Origin: JAMXLO01 sp041487355
Lineage (GTDB): Bacteria; Pseudomonadota; Alphaproteobacteria; Acetobacterales; Acetobacteraceae
Reading direction: 5' to 3'
Assembly (NCBI GenBank): GCA_041487355.1
Contig: JBGPND010000135.1
Span: 1-14,086 of the forward strand
Length of the DNA: 14,086 nt
Part shown: positions 8,385 to 14,086 of the stretch, piece by piece
How the letters are laid out: each line of letters starts with the position of its first letter
Numbering within the stretch: position 1 is the first letter of the stretch
Translations under genes and position numbers: made by a program
The notes under the pieces: generated by a model
The model's input: the letters and a program-made list of their open reading frames with translations, nothing else
Told to the model about the DNA's origin: nothing
Database searches by the model: none

Positions 8385-8412
8385 TGTATGGGGCGGTGGC
8401 CGGCCGGGCAAG
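8385..8412 (-). promoter_or_regulatory. Sigma-32 (RpoH)-type heat-shock promoter for dnaK
   Basis: On the minus strand CCCCTTGCC (CTTGCC at 8407-8412) is followed after 13 nt by CCCCATACA (8385-8393). This matches the known sigma-32 pattern (CTTGAA, 13-17 nt, CCCCATNTA), the -10 box especially well. The -10 lies 74 nt before the dnaK ATG, leaving a leader of about 65-70 nt. So dnaKJ can be induced on heat independently of transcription from hrcA. Confidence 0.65.
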
Positions 8413-8454
8413 GGGCCGGACGCCGGTTTCTTGTGCGAGGCCGACACGATTGCA

Positions 8455-9087
8455 TCAGGCGGTCGTATCCAGCTTCGCCCCGCTGGAGGCCGACGCGATC
8501 TCGCCGGGCGGCGGCCTGGCCACCACCACCATGGCCGGCCGGAGCAGCCTGCCATGCAGCGTCCAGACCGGCGTCCAGGCGTGCATCACGCTGCCTGGCG
8601 TGTGGGCAACAGTCTCCTGCTCTGCCATCGACTGATGCATATTCGGATCGAACGGAGTGCCGGTCGGGTCCTCCCGCTTGATGCCGTTTCGCTCCAGGAT
8701 ATTCAGGAAGTTGCGCTCGATCCCATCGAGGCCTTCGCGCAGACGCGCAACGATCTCCGGCTCCCCGTCGGCGGGCGGCGGCAGGCTTTCGAGGCCGCGG
8801 TGCAGGTTCTCGGCGGCCTCGACCACGTCCTGGGCGAATTTCTGCACGGCATACTGCCGCGTCTCGTTCACCTCGCGATGGGCGCGGGCGCGCACATTGG
8901 CGGTCTCGGCCTCGGCCCGCATCCAGCGGTCCTTCATCTCCGCCAGCTCGCCCTCCAGTTCGGCGATGCGCGCGGAGGCGGCCCGCATCACCTCCTCTGG
9001 CGTCCGCGGCACGTCCGGCGCGCTGGCCGTGGGCGCTGTGGCATCGGCCGGGGTATCAGGTTTCATGTTCTCGGTTTCGTTGCTCAT
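8455..9087 (-). CDS. grpE: Nucleotide exchange factor GrpE
   Basis: Releases ADP from DnaK to restart its cycle; works as a dimer. 210 residues. Order of parts: disordered Pro/Ala/Thr-rich N-terminus (1-28), long coiled coil (about 30-100; IAELEGELAEMKDRWMRAEAE), then helix LREGLDGIERNFLNILERNG. The C-terminal beta domain contains GTPFDPNMHQSMAEQE and TLHGRLLRPAMVVVA, the GrpE signature. The start at 9087 is the first ATG; a second in-frame ATG at 9066 is possible and neither has a strong ribosome site. It is 107 nt downstream of hrcA and 144 nt upstream of dnaK. Confidence 0.97.
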   Translation of the reverse strand: MSNETENMKPDTPADATAPTASAPDVPRTPEEVMRAASARIAELEGELAEMKDRWMRAEAETANVRARAHREVNETRQYAVQKFAQDVVEAAENLHRGLESLPPPADGEPEIVARLREGLDGIERNFLNILERNGIKREDPTGTPFDPNMHQSMAEQETVAHTPGSVMHAWTPVWTLHGRLLRPAMVVVARPPPGEIASASSGAKLDTTA

Positions 9088-9194
9088 GGCGCGATCAGTT
9101 AGGTAGATACGATGCCGCGGACAAGCGGCGAACGCAGATGCTCTGCCAGTATACCTTCAGCCGATGAAGCCTTGGTTGAAGATGTGCCGCGGCG

Positions 9195-10274
9195 TCAGCC
9201 CAGCAGCCGGCCGATCACCCGCGCCGTGTAGTCCACCACCGGAATGATCCGCCCGTAGTTGATACGCGTCGGACCGATCACCCCGATGGCGCCGACGATT
9301 CGGCCGCCATCGCTGCGCGCCGGCGCCACCACCATGGCCACGCCCGAAGTGCCGAACAGCCCGCTCTCGGCGCCGATGAAGATCCGCACGCCGTCCGACT
9401 GCTCCGCCAGTTCGAGCAGGCGCAGCATGGTCTCCTGCGCCTCCAGCCGCTCGAACAGCGCCTGGATGGCGGCCAGCCGCTCGATCTGGGTCACGTCGGT
9501 GAGCAGCCGCGCCTGGCCACGAACGATCAGGCTGCCGGCCCGCCCCTCGCCGGTCCAGGTCGCGAGACCGGCTTCCACCACCTTCGCCGAGAGCTCGTCC
9601 AGCTCGGTCCGGTTGGCGGCCATGTCCTCGGCCACGATCCGGCGCAGCTCGGCCAGCGGGCGGCCCGAGAGACGGGCGTTGAGGTAGTTGCTCGCCTGCT
9701 GGAGCGCCGAAGGAGGCAGGCCCGGGGGCGTTTCGATCACCCGGTTCTCGACGTGCCCATCGGCATTGACCAGGACGACCAGGGCGCGGCCGGGGCCAAG
9801 CGGGACGAACTCGATATGGCGGACCGCACCCTCGGACTTCGGCGCCAGGACCAGACCGGCAGCCTGGGACAGGCCGGACAGCATCGTACTGGCCTCGGCC
9901 AGCGTGTCCTCCAGGCTGCGCCCCGAGGCGGCAAGCGCGGCGGTGATCGCCTCGCGTTCGTCCTCGGCCAGTTCGCCGAAATGCAGCAGACCGTCGACGA
10001 ACAGCCGCAGGCCCTGATCGGTCGGCAGCCGGCCGGCGGAGGTGTGTGGCGCGAACAGCAGGCCCGCATCCGTCAGATCCGCCATGACGTTGCGGATGGT
10101 GGCCGGCGAGAGGTTCATCGGCAGTCGCCGCGACAACGTGCGGCTGCCCACCGGCTCGCCGGTCTCCACGTATTGCTCGACGATTTCGCGGAGCACGGCG
10201 GCGGAGCGCGCGTCGAGCCCGGGCGGCAGCGCGATGCGTGAGGGGATGCCGGGCGGGTTGAGGGGCTTGTCCAT
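9195..10274 (-). CDS. hrcA: Heat-inducible transcription repressor HrcA
   Basis: Repressor that binds CIRCE operators and is kept active by GroEL. 359 residues. The N-terminal winged helix (about 20-95) includes VLREIVEQYVETGEPVGSRT and SPATIRNVMADLTDAGLL, followed by PHTSAGRLPTDQGLRLFVD, the family hallmark. The C-terminal GAF-like domain ends GAIGVIGPTRINYGRIIPVV. Complete. The ATG at 10274 has no strong ribosome site. A sigma-70-like promoter sits close upstream. No convincing CIRCE (TTAGCACTC, 9 nt, GAGTGCTAA) was found before hrcA, grpE or dnaK, so its targets (classically groESL) are probably elsewhere. Confidence 0.98.
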   Translation of the reverse strand: MDKPLNPPGIPSRIALPPGLDARSAAVLREIVEQYVETGEPVGSRTLSRRLPMNLSPATIRNVMADLTDAGLLFAPHTSAGRLPTDQGLRLFVDGLLHFGELAEDEREAITAALAASGRSLEDTLAEASTMLSGLSQAAGLVLAPKSEGAVRHIEFVPLGPGRALVVLVNADGHVENRVIETPPGLPPSALQQASNYLNARLSGRPLAELRRIVAEDMAANRTELDELSAKVVEAGLATWTGEGRAGSLIVRGQARLLTDVTQIERLAAIQALFERLEAQETMLRLLELAEQSDGVRIFIGAESGLFGTSGVAMVVAPARSDGGRIVGAIGVIGPTRINYGRIIPVVDYTARVIGRLLG

Positions 10275-10291
10275 GGTGGAACTCGGCTCAG

Positions 10292-10320
10292 AAGCTAGGG
10301 AGTGCTGCCGAAGCGGTCAA
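10292..10320 (-). promoter_or_regulatory. Sigma-70-like promoter for hrcA
   Basis: On the minus strand TTGACC (10315-10320), a 17-nt spacer, then TAGCTT (10292-10297). The -35 is good and the -10 moderate. The -10 is 17 nt from the hrcA ATG, implying a leader of about 10 nt, in line with the lack of a strong ribosome site. The four-box operator of the divergent TA pair begins only 10 bp beyond the -35. Confidence 0.4.
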
Positions 10321-10329
10321 TCAGTGATT

Positions 10330-10388
10330 GCCATCGTTTTGAATATGCCATCTTGCAATTTATGGCAAATATGTTGAGATGGCATGTT
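10330..10388. promoter_or_regulatory. Symmetric four-box operator before AbrB/PIN pair
   Basis: GCCAT occurs at 10330-10334 and 10347-10351, and its complement ATGGC at 10362-10366 and 10379-10383. Box steps are 17 bp on each side and both pairs share one centre (10356/10357). The inner-left and outer-right boxes extend to AATATGCCATCT and AGATGGCATGTT, inverted copies with one mismatch over 12 bp. It ends 20 bp before the preferred antitoxin start at 10408. The likely ligand is the AbrB-type antitoxin or the antitoxin-toxin complex. Confidence 0.6.
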
Positions 10389-10407
10389 TGTAAAGAGAGC
10401 GCAGGCA

Positions 10408-10707
10408 ATGGGTCACGACAGCCAGCCGATCAAAATGGCAGCCAATGGGCGCCTCAGTATTCCTGCGAAGCAGCGGAGGGCGCTGGGCCTGGAAAAGGGT
10501 GGCATGGTCGTCTCCACGCTGGAGAATGGCGAGCTTCGCATCCGACCGATTGCCGTTGTGCTCGCCGAGGTCCAGGCGATGGTCGCCCGATTCACCAAGG
10601 AATCCGGGGATACCGTCGACCAGTTCATCGCCGATCGGCGCGCCGAAGCAGCCCGCGAAGAGCAGGAAATGCAGGCGTATGAGGAGCGCGCGCAAGACCG
10701 GCGCTGA
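10408..10707 (+). CDS. AbrB/MazE-like antitoxin (VapB-type)
   Basis: 99 residues from the ATG at 10408. The swapped-hairpin AbrB-type DNA-binding domain is at the N-terminus: IKMAANGRLSIPAKQRRALGLEKGG, then VVSTLENGELRIRPI. The helical C-terminus is charged (RRAEAAREEQEMQAYEERAQ) and would wrap the toxin. An upstream ATG at 10384 (+8 aa) lies inside the operator repeat, so 10408, with AAAGAGAG upstream, is preferred. The stop TGA overlaps the next gene's ATG as TGATG. With the PIN gene it forms a complete VapBC-type module. It probably represses its own promoter through the four-box site. Confidence 0.85.
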   Translation: MGHDSQPIKMAANGRLSIPAKQRRALGLEKGGMVVSTLENGELRIRPIAVVLAEVQAMVARFTKESGDTVDQFIADRRAEAAREEQEMQAYEERAQDRR

Positions 10708-11096
10708 TGGGCATCGTTCTCGACTCGTCGGCCGTTCTCGCGGTTCTCTTTCAGGAACCCGGACAGGACGCCGTCAAGGCTGCGCTCGGTAGCGGCGCCG
10801 CCATCTCGGCCGCCAACCTCGCGGAGGCGATGACCCGTCTCGTGAAGGACGGCATGCCGGCTGAGCAGGCGGCACGAGCCCTGTCGGCTCTTTCCATGAC
10901 TCTGCACGAACTGGACCACGATCTGGCGATCCACGTAGGTGCAATGTTCGCTCAAACAAGGCCATTCGGCTTGTCGCTGGGCGACCGCGCCTGCCTTGCG
11001 CTGGCCAAGCGGGAGAAGCTGCCGGCTTTGACGGCAGACCGCGTCTGGCTGCAGGCCGGCCCCCTGGTCGGAGTCGAGGTCAGACTGATCCGCTGA
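10707..11096 (+). CDS. PIN-domain ribonuclease toxin (VapC-like)
   Basis: 129 residues, typical VapC size. The four acidic positions expected of an active PIN nuclease are visible: D6 (VLDSSAVLAVL), E40 (NLAEAM), D93 (LSLGDRACLALA) and D111 (ALTADRVW). The start is fixed by the TGATG overlap with the antitoxin, so translation is coupled. The gene ends 9 bp before the convergent amidohydrolase gene. The RNA target (often tRNA or rRNA in this family) cannot be predicted from sequence. Confidence 0.87.
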   Translation: MGIVLDSSAVLAVLFQEPGQDAVKAALGSGAAISAANLAEAMTRLVKDGMPAEQAARALSALSMTLHELDHDLAIHVGAMFAQTRPFGLSLGDRACLALAKREKLPALTADRVWLQAGPLVGVEVRLIR

Positions 11097-11105
11097 GCGC
11101 CGGCT

Positions 11106-12215
11106 TCAGCCCTGCCGGTACAGCTTCATCGCGTTGTTGAAGAAGAAGTCGCGGCGCTTCTGTTCCGGTAGCGGCATCGGCAGCACCTGGGTCGGATCGT
11201 CGTAGTCCCAGTGCGGATAGTCAGTGGCGAACAGCAGCCGGTCCCAGCCGATCCAGTCGATCGCGTCCAGCACGTGCTCGCGCGGCTGCGGTTCCTCCAT
11301 CGGCTGCGTGGTCAGCCAGACCTGCTCGCGGATGTACTCCGAGGGAGCGCGCTTCAGGTGCGGCGTCTCCTCCTTCAGCCGGCGCCACAGCTTGTCGAGC
11401 CGCCACGCCAGCGGCGGCAGCCATGCGAACCCGGACTCGATCAGCACCAGCCTGAAGTTGGGAATCCGCTCGAACACACCCTCGATCACCAGGCTGGTGA
11501 GGAAGGACTGCGCCGACTGCGCGTGGCCGACCATGTCCTCGATATAGAACGACGGCCAGCCGCTGCCGGTGACCGGATAGCCGCCGAAGCCGAAGGCATG
11601 CACGCCGATCGGCAGCCCGGCCGCCGCGGCCGCCTCGTAGACCTTCCAGTACTGCTTCTGGCCGGGCGGATTGGCGATGCGGGTCACCATCAGCACCTGC
11701 ACGAAGCGCGGATCGCCGGCCCAGCGCTCGATCTCCTTCACCGCGGCCTCGGCATCTTCGTAGGGCACCACGATGGAGCCCTTCAGCCGGGGCTCGATCA
11801 GCCATTCCGCCTCGACCCAGCGGTTCATGGCGCTGCACACCCCGGCGCCGAACTCGCGGTTCTGGAAGCTGGCGCCGTTGTCGCCGGTCGGGTTCAGGAT
11901 GCCGAGCTGGATGTTGTTCTCGTCCAGCAGCTGCTTCTGCATGAACGGCAGGCTGCTGCCGGGTCGACCACCCTCGGGCGGCCAGGCGTCGCGGCGCGAG
12001 GCATTCGGCTGGCCCTTCGGATACGCGGGTCCTGCCTGGTAGGCCTGGCGCGGGCGCGAGCCGAAGGTCTTCGCCACCTCCACCCAACGCTGCTCCATGT
12101 AGGGGAACAGGTCCTTGTAGGAGTTGCGCTGCGGATGGATGTCGCCGTCGGCGATGGCGAGCTTCGAGGTGGCGGCCGGCTGGACCGTCGGACGGCTGGT
12201 GACCTGCACGTTCAT
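11106..12215 (-). CDS. Amidohydrolase-2 family protein (COG2159-like), second of tandem pair
   Basis: 369 residues; TIM-barrel metal-dependent hydrolase/decarboxylase superfamily. Metal-site candidates: D23/D25 and H27 in IADGDIHPQRN, a DxDxHP form instead of the common HxH; H in PIGVHAFGFGG; the ESGFAWLPPLAWRLDKLW block; and D in FATDYPHWDYDDP. The start is the ATG at 12215, whose ATGA overlaps the stop of the upstream paralogue. An in-frame extension upstream of this is only the shadow of that paralogue. Relatives include decarboxylases (ACMSD, gamma-resorcylate) and hydrolases, so the reaction is open. The two copies may form a heteromer or act on related substrates. Confidence 0.85.
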   Translation of the reverse strand: MNVQVTSRPTVQPAATSKLAIADGDIHPQRNSYKDLFPYMEQRWVEVAKTFGSRPRQAYQAGPAYPKGQPNASRRDAWPPEGGRPGSSLPFMQKQLLDENNIQLGILNPTGDNGASFQNREFGAGVCSAMNRWVEAEWLIEPRLKGSIVVPYEDAEAAVKEIERWAGDPRFVQVLMVTRIANPPGQKQYWKVYEAAAAAGLPIGVHAFGFGGYPVTGSGWPSFYIEDMVGHAQSAQSFLTSLVIEGVFERIPNFRLVLIESGFAWLPPLAWRLDKLWRRLKEETPHLKRAPSEYIREQVWLTTQPMEEPQPREHVLDAIDWIGWDRLLFATDYPHWDYDDPTQVLPMPLPEQKRRDFFFNNAMKLYRQG

Positions 12216-13282
12216 TGGACCGTCTCCGTCAGGCGGGAATAGGTGTCCCGCGGATTGTCGATCATGATCTTGCGGACGAGGTCGCGCGGCAACCCCTCCG
12301 GCAGGACAGCATCGCCATCGAACTGCCAGTGCGGATAGTCGGTGGAGAACAGCAGCATCTCGTCGGACCCCATGTGCTCCAGCAGGCGCTGGAACTGTTC
12401 CGGGGTGGGGGGCGCGTCGCAGGGCTGCGTGGTGAGGCGGACATTGCTGCGCACGATCTCGATGGGCGCGCGGTCCACCCAGGGTATTTCGATGCGCAAC
12501 CCGCGCCAGTATTTGGTCAGCCGCCAGAGATGCGCCGGCAGCCAGGTAAAGCCGGACTCCAGCAGCACGACCTTCAACGTCGGAAACTTGGTGAACACGC
12601 CCTCGCAGATCAGGCTGGAGAGCGCCGCCTGGAACGCCGGCGCCTGGGCCGCGTAGTCCTCGGTATAGTAGGTCGGCCAGCCCTGGGGCGTGACCGGGTG
12701 CCGGTAGGCGGACCCGGCGTGGATGCCGACCGGCAGGCCGAGCCGTTCGGCTGCCGCATAGATCGGCCAGTAGTGGCGCTTGCCGAGCGGCATGTCGTGC
12801 ATCACCAGCAGCAGGATCTGGACGAAGCGCTTGTCCGGCGCGACGCGCTCGATCTCCTCCACCGCCAGCTCGGGGTTCTGCATCGGCACCACGATGGAGG
12901 CGCGCAGGCGGGGCTCCTTGTCCAGCCATTCCTTCGCCATCCAGTCGTTCACCGCGCGGGCGAAGCCCGCCCCCATGTCCTCGCTGAACAAGAGCTGCAC
13001 GCCGTAGAGGCAGTTGCAGATCGCCAGGCTGGTGCCGAACGGGGTGAGCGCCTGGGTACGTAGGGCGTCGAGGTCGGAGCCCGGCTTGCCACCGGGGAGG
13101 CGCCAGTCGGGCCGCGCGGTCAGCGGCGAATTGGCCGGATAGGCGATCGACTCCAGCTCATGCACGCCGCGCTGCACGACGATGTCGCGCCAGTGGTCGG
13201 AGAGGTAGGGCAGCAGCGCCTTCAGGTTCGGCACCGTCGGATGGATGTCGCAGTCGATGCCGCCCGGTTCGATGACGCTCAT
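12212..13282 (-). CDS. Amidohydrolase-2 family protein (COG2159-like), first of tandem pair
   Basis: 356 residues from the ATG at 13282 (MSVIEPGGIDCDIHP); a longer form would need a TTG at 13318. D12/H14 in DCDIHP are the first metal ligands, then H in GIHAGSAYRHP (near 200), ESGFTWLPAHLWRLTKYW, and D315 in STDYPHW. It is clearly a paralogue of the downstream gene: shared IVVP, FVQ, GWP, ESGF-WLP, LTTQP and DYPHW blocks in the same order. No signal peptide is seen, so it is cytosolic. The leader contains a 6-bp hairpin (13307-13324). No ribosome site is evident. The substrate is unknown; the two genes form a minimal operon with no regulator or transporter visible. Confidence 0.85.
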   Translation of the reverse strand: MSVIEPGGIDCDIHPTVPNLKALLPYLSDHWRDIVVQRGVHELESIAYPANSPLTARPDWRLPGGKPGSDLDALRTQALTPFGTSLAICNCLYGVQLLFSEDMGAGFARAVNDWMAKEWLDKEPRLRASIVVPMQNPELAVEEIERVAPDKRFVQILLLVMHDMPLGKRHYWPIYAAAERLGLPVGIHAGSAYRHPVTPQGWPTYYTEDYAAQAPAFQAALSSLICEGVFTKFPTLKVVLLESGFTWLPAHLWRLTKYWRGLRIEIPWVDRAPIEIVRSNVRLTTQPCDAPPTPEQFQRLLEHMGSDEMLLFSTDYPHWQFDGDAVLPEGLPRDLVRKIMIDNPRDTYSRLTETVQ

Positions 13283-13713
13283 GGCGCGATTAGACACCCA
13301 CCGGTTCCACGGGCGCAACCGTGGGGTACCGTCTCGGTTTGAATGTCGCCTACCTTAAGGGTTATCGGACGCCTGCCGAACACGGACCGAGTGGCGCGTC
13401 CGGACGGCAGGCGTCCGATAAGCCTGGGAGGAGGAAACCGCGGGGAGGTTCGCAATGCTGCCGGGGCCGGCCTATGGGGATTGGGTCATCGCACATGGTG
13501 GGAAGTCGGCTGCTTGAGGTTCGGCGCAGCCAGGATTGGCGGCGGTCTGGTTGGCAAGACCAGCATGCGGAAGCGATTTGCGCCCGACATTAGTGGGAGC
13601 GAGTGCGCGACACATGGCGGGACCATGATCGCGGGCCAAGCGCGGCGGTGGCTGACCTGGGAGCCAACCGTCGATGTCAGCAAGCTGGGAACGTGGTGCG
13701 TGTGTGGCGGCGG
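13283..13713. other. Gene-poor stretch between amidohydrolases and IS91 transposase
   Basis: No convincing gene in 431 bp. Nearest the amidohydrolase is a 6-bp hairpin (CCACGG 13307-13312, CCGTGG 13319-13324) in its leader. Then comes the long inverted repeat at 13362-13421. The rest, up to the transposase stop, is probably the non-coding 3' part of the IS91 element. Short open frames on both strands cross the hairpin or overlap the transposase and show no recognisable domain. Confidence 0.5.
13362..13421. repeat. 17-bp perfect inverted repeat (long hairpin), likely IS91 end structure
   Basis: TTATCGGACGCCTGCCG (13362-13378) and CGGCAGGCGTCCGATAA (13405-13421) are exact inverted copies with a 26-nt spacer. 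The spacer itself has an inner stem CGGAC (13383-13387) with GTCCG (13398-13402). IS91-family elements lack terminal inverted repeats but use hairpin-forming subterminal sequences at their replication origin and terminus. Its position ~290 bp beyond the transposase stop suits such an end. Confidence 0.6.
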
Positions 13714-14086
13714 TCATGAGCTGTCGATCCAGATCCGCTGCGTTGGGTGATGCCGGGGTGCGCAGCCGCGCTCGAATGTCTCGATGACGATCATGCGCCC
13801 GCCGCAGCACGGGCAGGGATACGAGGGTGGTTGGGGCTCGCCGTCATCTGCAGCGTCGGTGTCGCCGCGCTGCGGCGGCTGTGGAACATTGAGCAACTGA
13901 CGGGCTCGGGCGATGTTCTCAGCCCGGCCGCCATTGGCGAACAGGCCATAATGGCGGATGCGGTGGAACCCGCTGGGCAGCGCGTGGATGAGGAAGCGGC
14001 GGATGAACTCGTCGACGGCGAGTGTCATCACCTTGGTCCGTTGGTGCTCCTTGGCGCGGTAATCCTTCCATTTGAAGGTGACCCCG
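13714..14086 (-). CDS. IS91-family transposase, C-terminal part (5' end outside window)
   Basis: About 123 residues are visible, read in from the right edge without a start: GVTFKWKDYRAKE, then DEFIRRFLIHALPSGFHRIRHYGLFANG, NIARARQLL, and a zinc-ribbon-like CPCCGGRMIVIETF near the C-terminus. These are the characteristic C-terminal blocks of IS91/IS801-type Y2 rolling-circle transposases. The catalytic HUH and tyrosine motifs lie upstream, beyond the window, so completeness cannot be judged. An internal ATG at 14031 is not the start, because family sequence continues before it. Stop TGA at 13714-13716. Confidence 0.88.
   Translation of the reverse strand, partial: GVTFKWKDYRAKEHQRTKVMTLAVDEFIRRFLIHALPSGFHRIRHYGLFANGGRAENIARARQLLNVPQPPQRGDTDAADDGEPQPPSYPCPCCGGRMIVIETFERGCAPRHHPTQRIWIDSS

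Larger units (their letters stand above)
13362..14086 (-). mobile_element. Partial IS91-family insertion sequence
   Basis: Contains the transposase C-terminal region and the 3' non-coding part with the long hairpin. The right part lies outside the window. The left boundary is approximate: the hairpin outer edge is used, as no certain terminal sequence or GTTC/CTTG-type target could be fixed. Confidence 0.5.

Noticed and set aside
9088..9194. TATACT box before grpE as a promoter
   Set aside because: No acceptable -35 at 16-18 nt; grpE may simply be read from hrcA.
10270..10315. CIRCE-like half site (AGCACTC on minus strand) before hrcA
   Set aside because: Only the left half is near consensus; the right half matches poorly and spacing is not 9.
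11106..12929. Longer form of the second amidohydrolase (607 residues)
   Set aside because: The extra N-terminal part is an off-frame reading of the first amidohydrolase gene.
13343..13750. 135-residue plus-strand frame between amidohydrolases and IS91
   Set aside because: Runs through both hairpin arms and into the transposase 3' end; no domain and no ribosome site.

Overview
The window is GC-rich DNA from an alphaproteobacterium, most likely Acetobacteraceae/Rhodospirillales. This is inferred from the protein sequences (DnaK, GrpE, HrcA, MetK, TrmB), the grouping of hrcA-grpE-dnaK-dnaJ with dapB, metK and trmB, and a dispersed palindromic repeat of a kind common in this class. The taxonomic call is from recall, not from a search.

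Layout. (1) 1-1575: a small palindromic/tandem repeat at the left edge, a 42-residue secreted micropeptide gene on the minus strand, and a divergent membrane acyltransferase (acyltransferase-3 family) that carries a ~92-bp palindromic repeat element inside its open reading frame. (2) 1562-10274, all minus strand, read right to left: hrcA, grpE, dnaK, dnaJ (heat-shock chaperone cluster), a DUF433/DUF5615 toxin-antitoxin pair wedged in, then dapB (lysine/peptidoglycan), metK (S-adenosylmethionine synthesis) and trmB (tRNA m7G46 methylation, an SAM user). (3) 10408-11096, plus strand: an AbrB-like antitoxin and a PIN-domain toxin, divergent from hrcA, with a symmetric four-box operator in the shared promoter region. 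(4) 11106-13282, minus strand: two tandem paralogous amidohydrolase-2 (COG2159-like) genes with an ATGA overlap. (5) 13283-14086: a gene-poor stretch with a 17-bp perfect inverted repeat, then the C-terminal part of an IS91-family transposase that runs off the right edge.

How it works together. The core is housekeeping. DnaK, DnaJ and GrpE form one folding machine, with a recognisable sigma-32 (RpoH)-type promoter 74 nt before dnaK. HrcA is the classical heat-shock repressor, but I find no good CIRCE operator in the window. MetK makes SAM and TrmB uses it; trmB has no normal start codon and appears coupled to the end of metK. Accessory DNA (two unrelated TA modules, a palindromic repeat, an IS91 element, the paired amidohydrolases) has settled around and inside this conserved block. 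I do not see a clearly new multi-gene defence or mobile system. The most unusual signals are the in-frame repeat, the four-box operator next to the hrcA promoter, the micropeptide and the non-canonical trmB start. No rRNA, tRNA or CRISPR array was seen.
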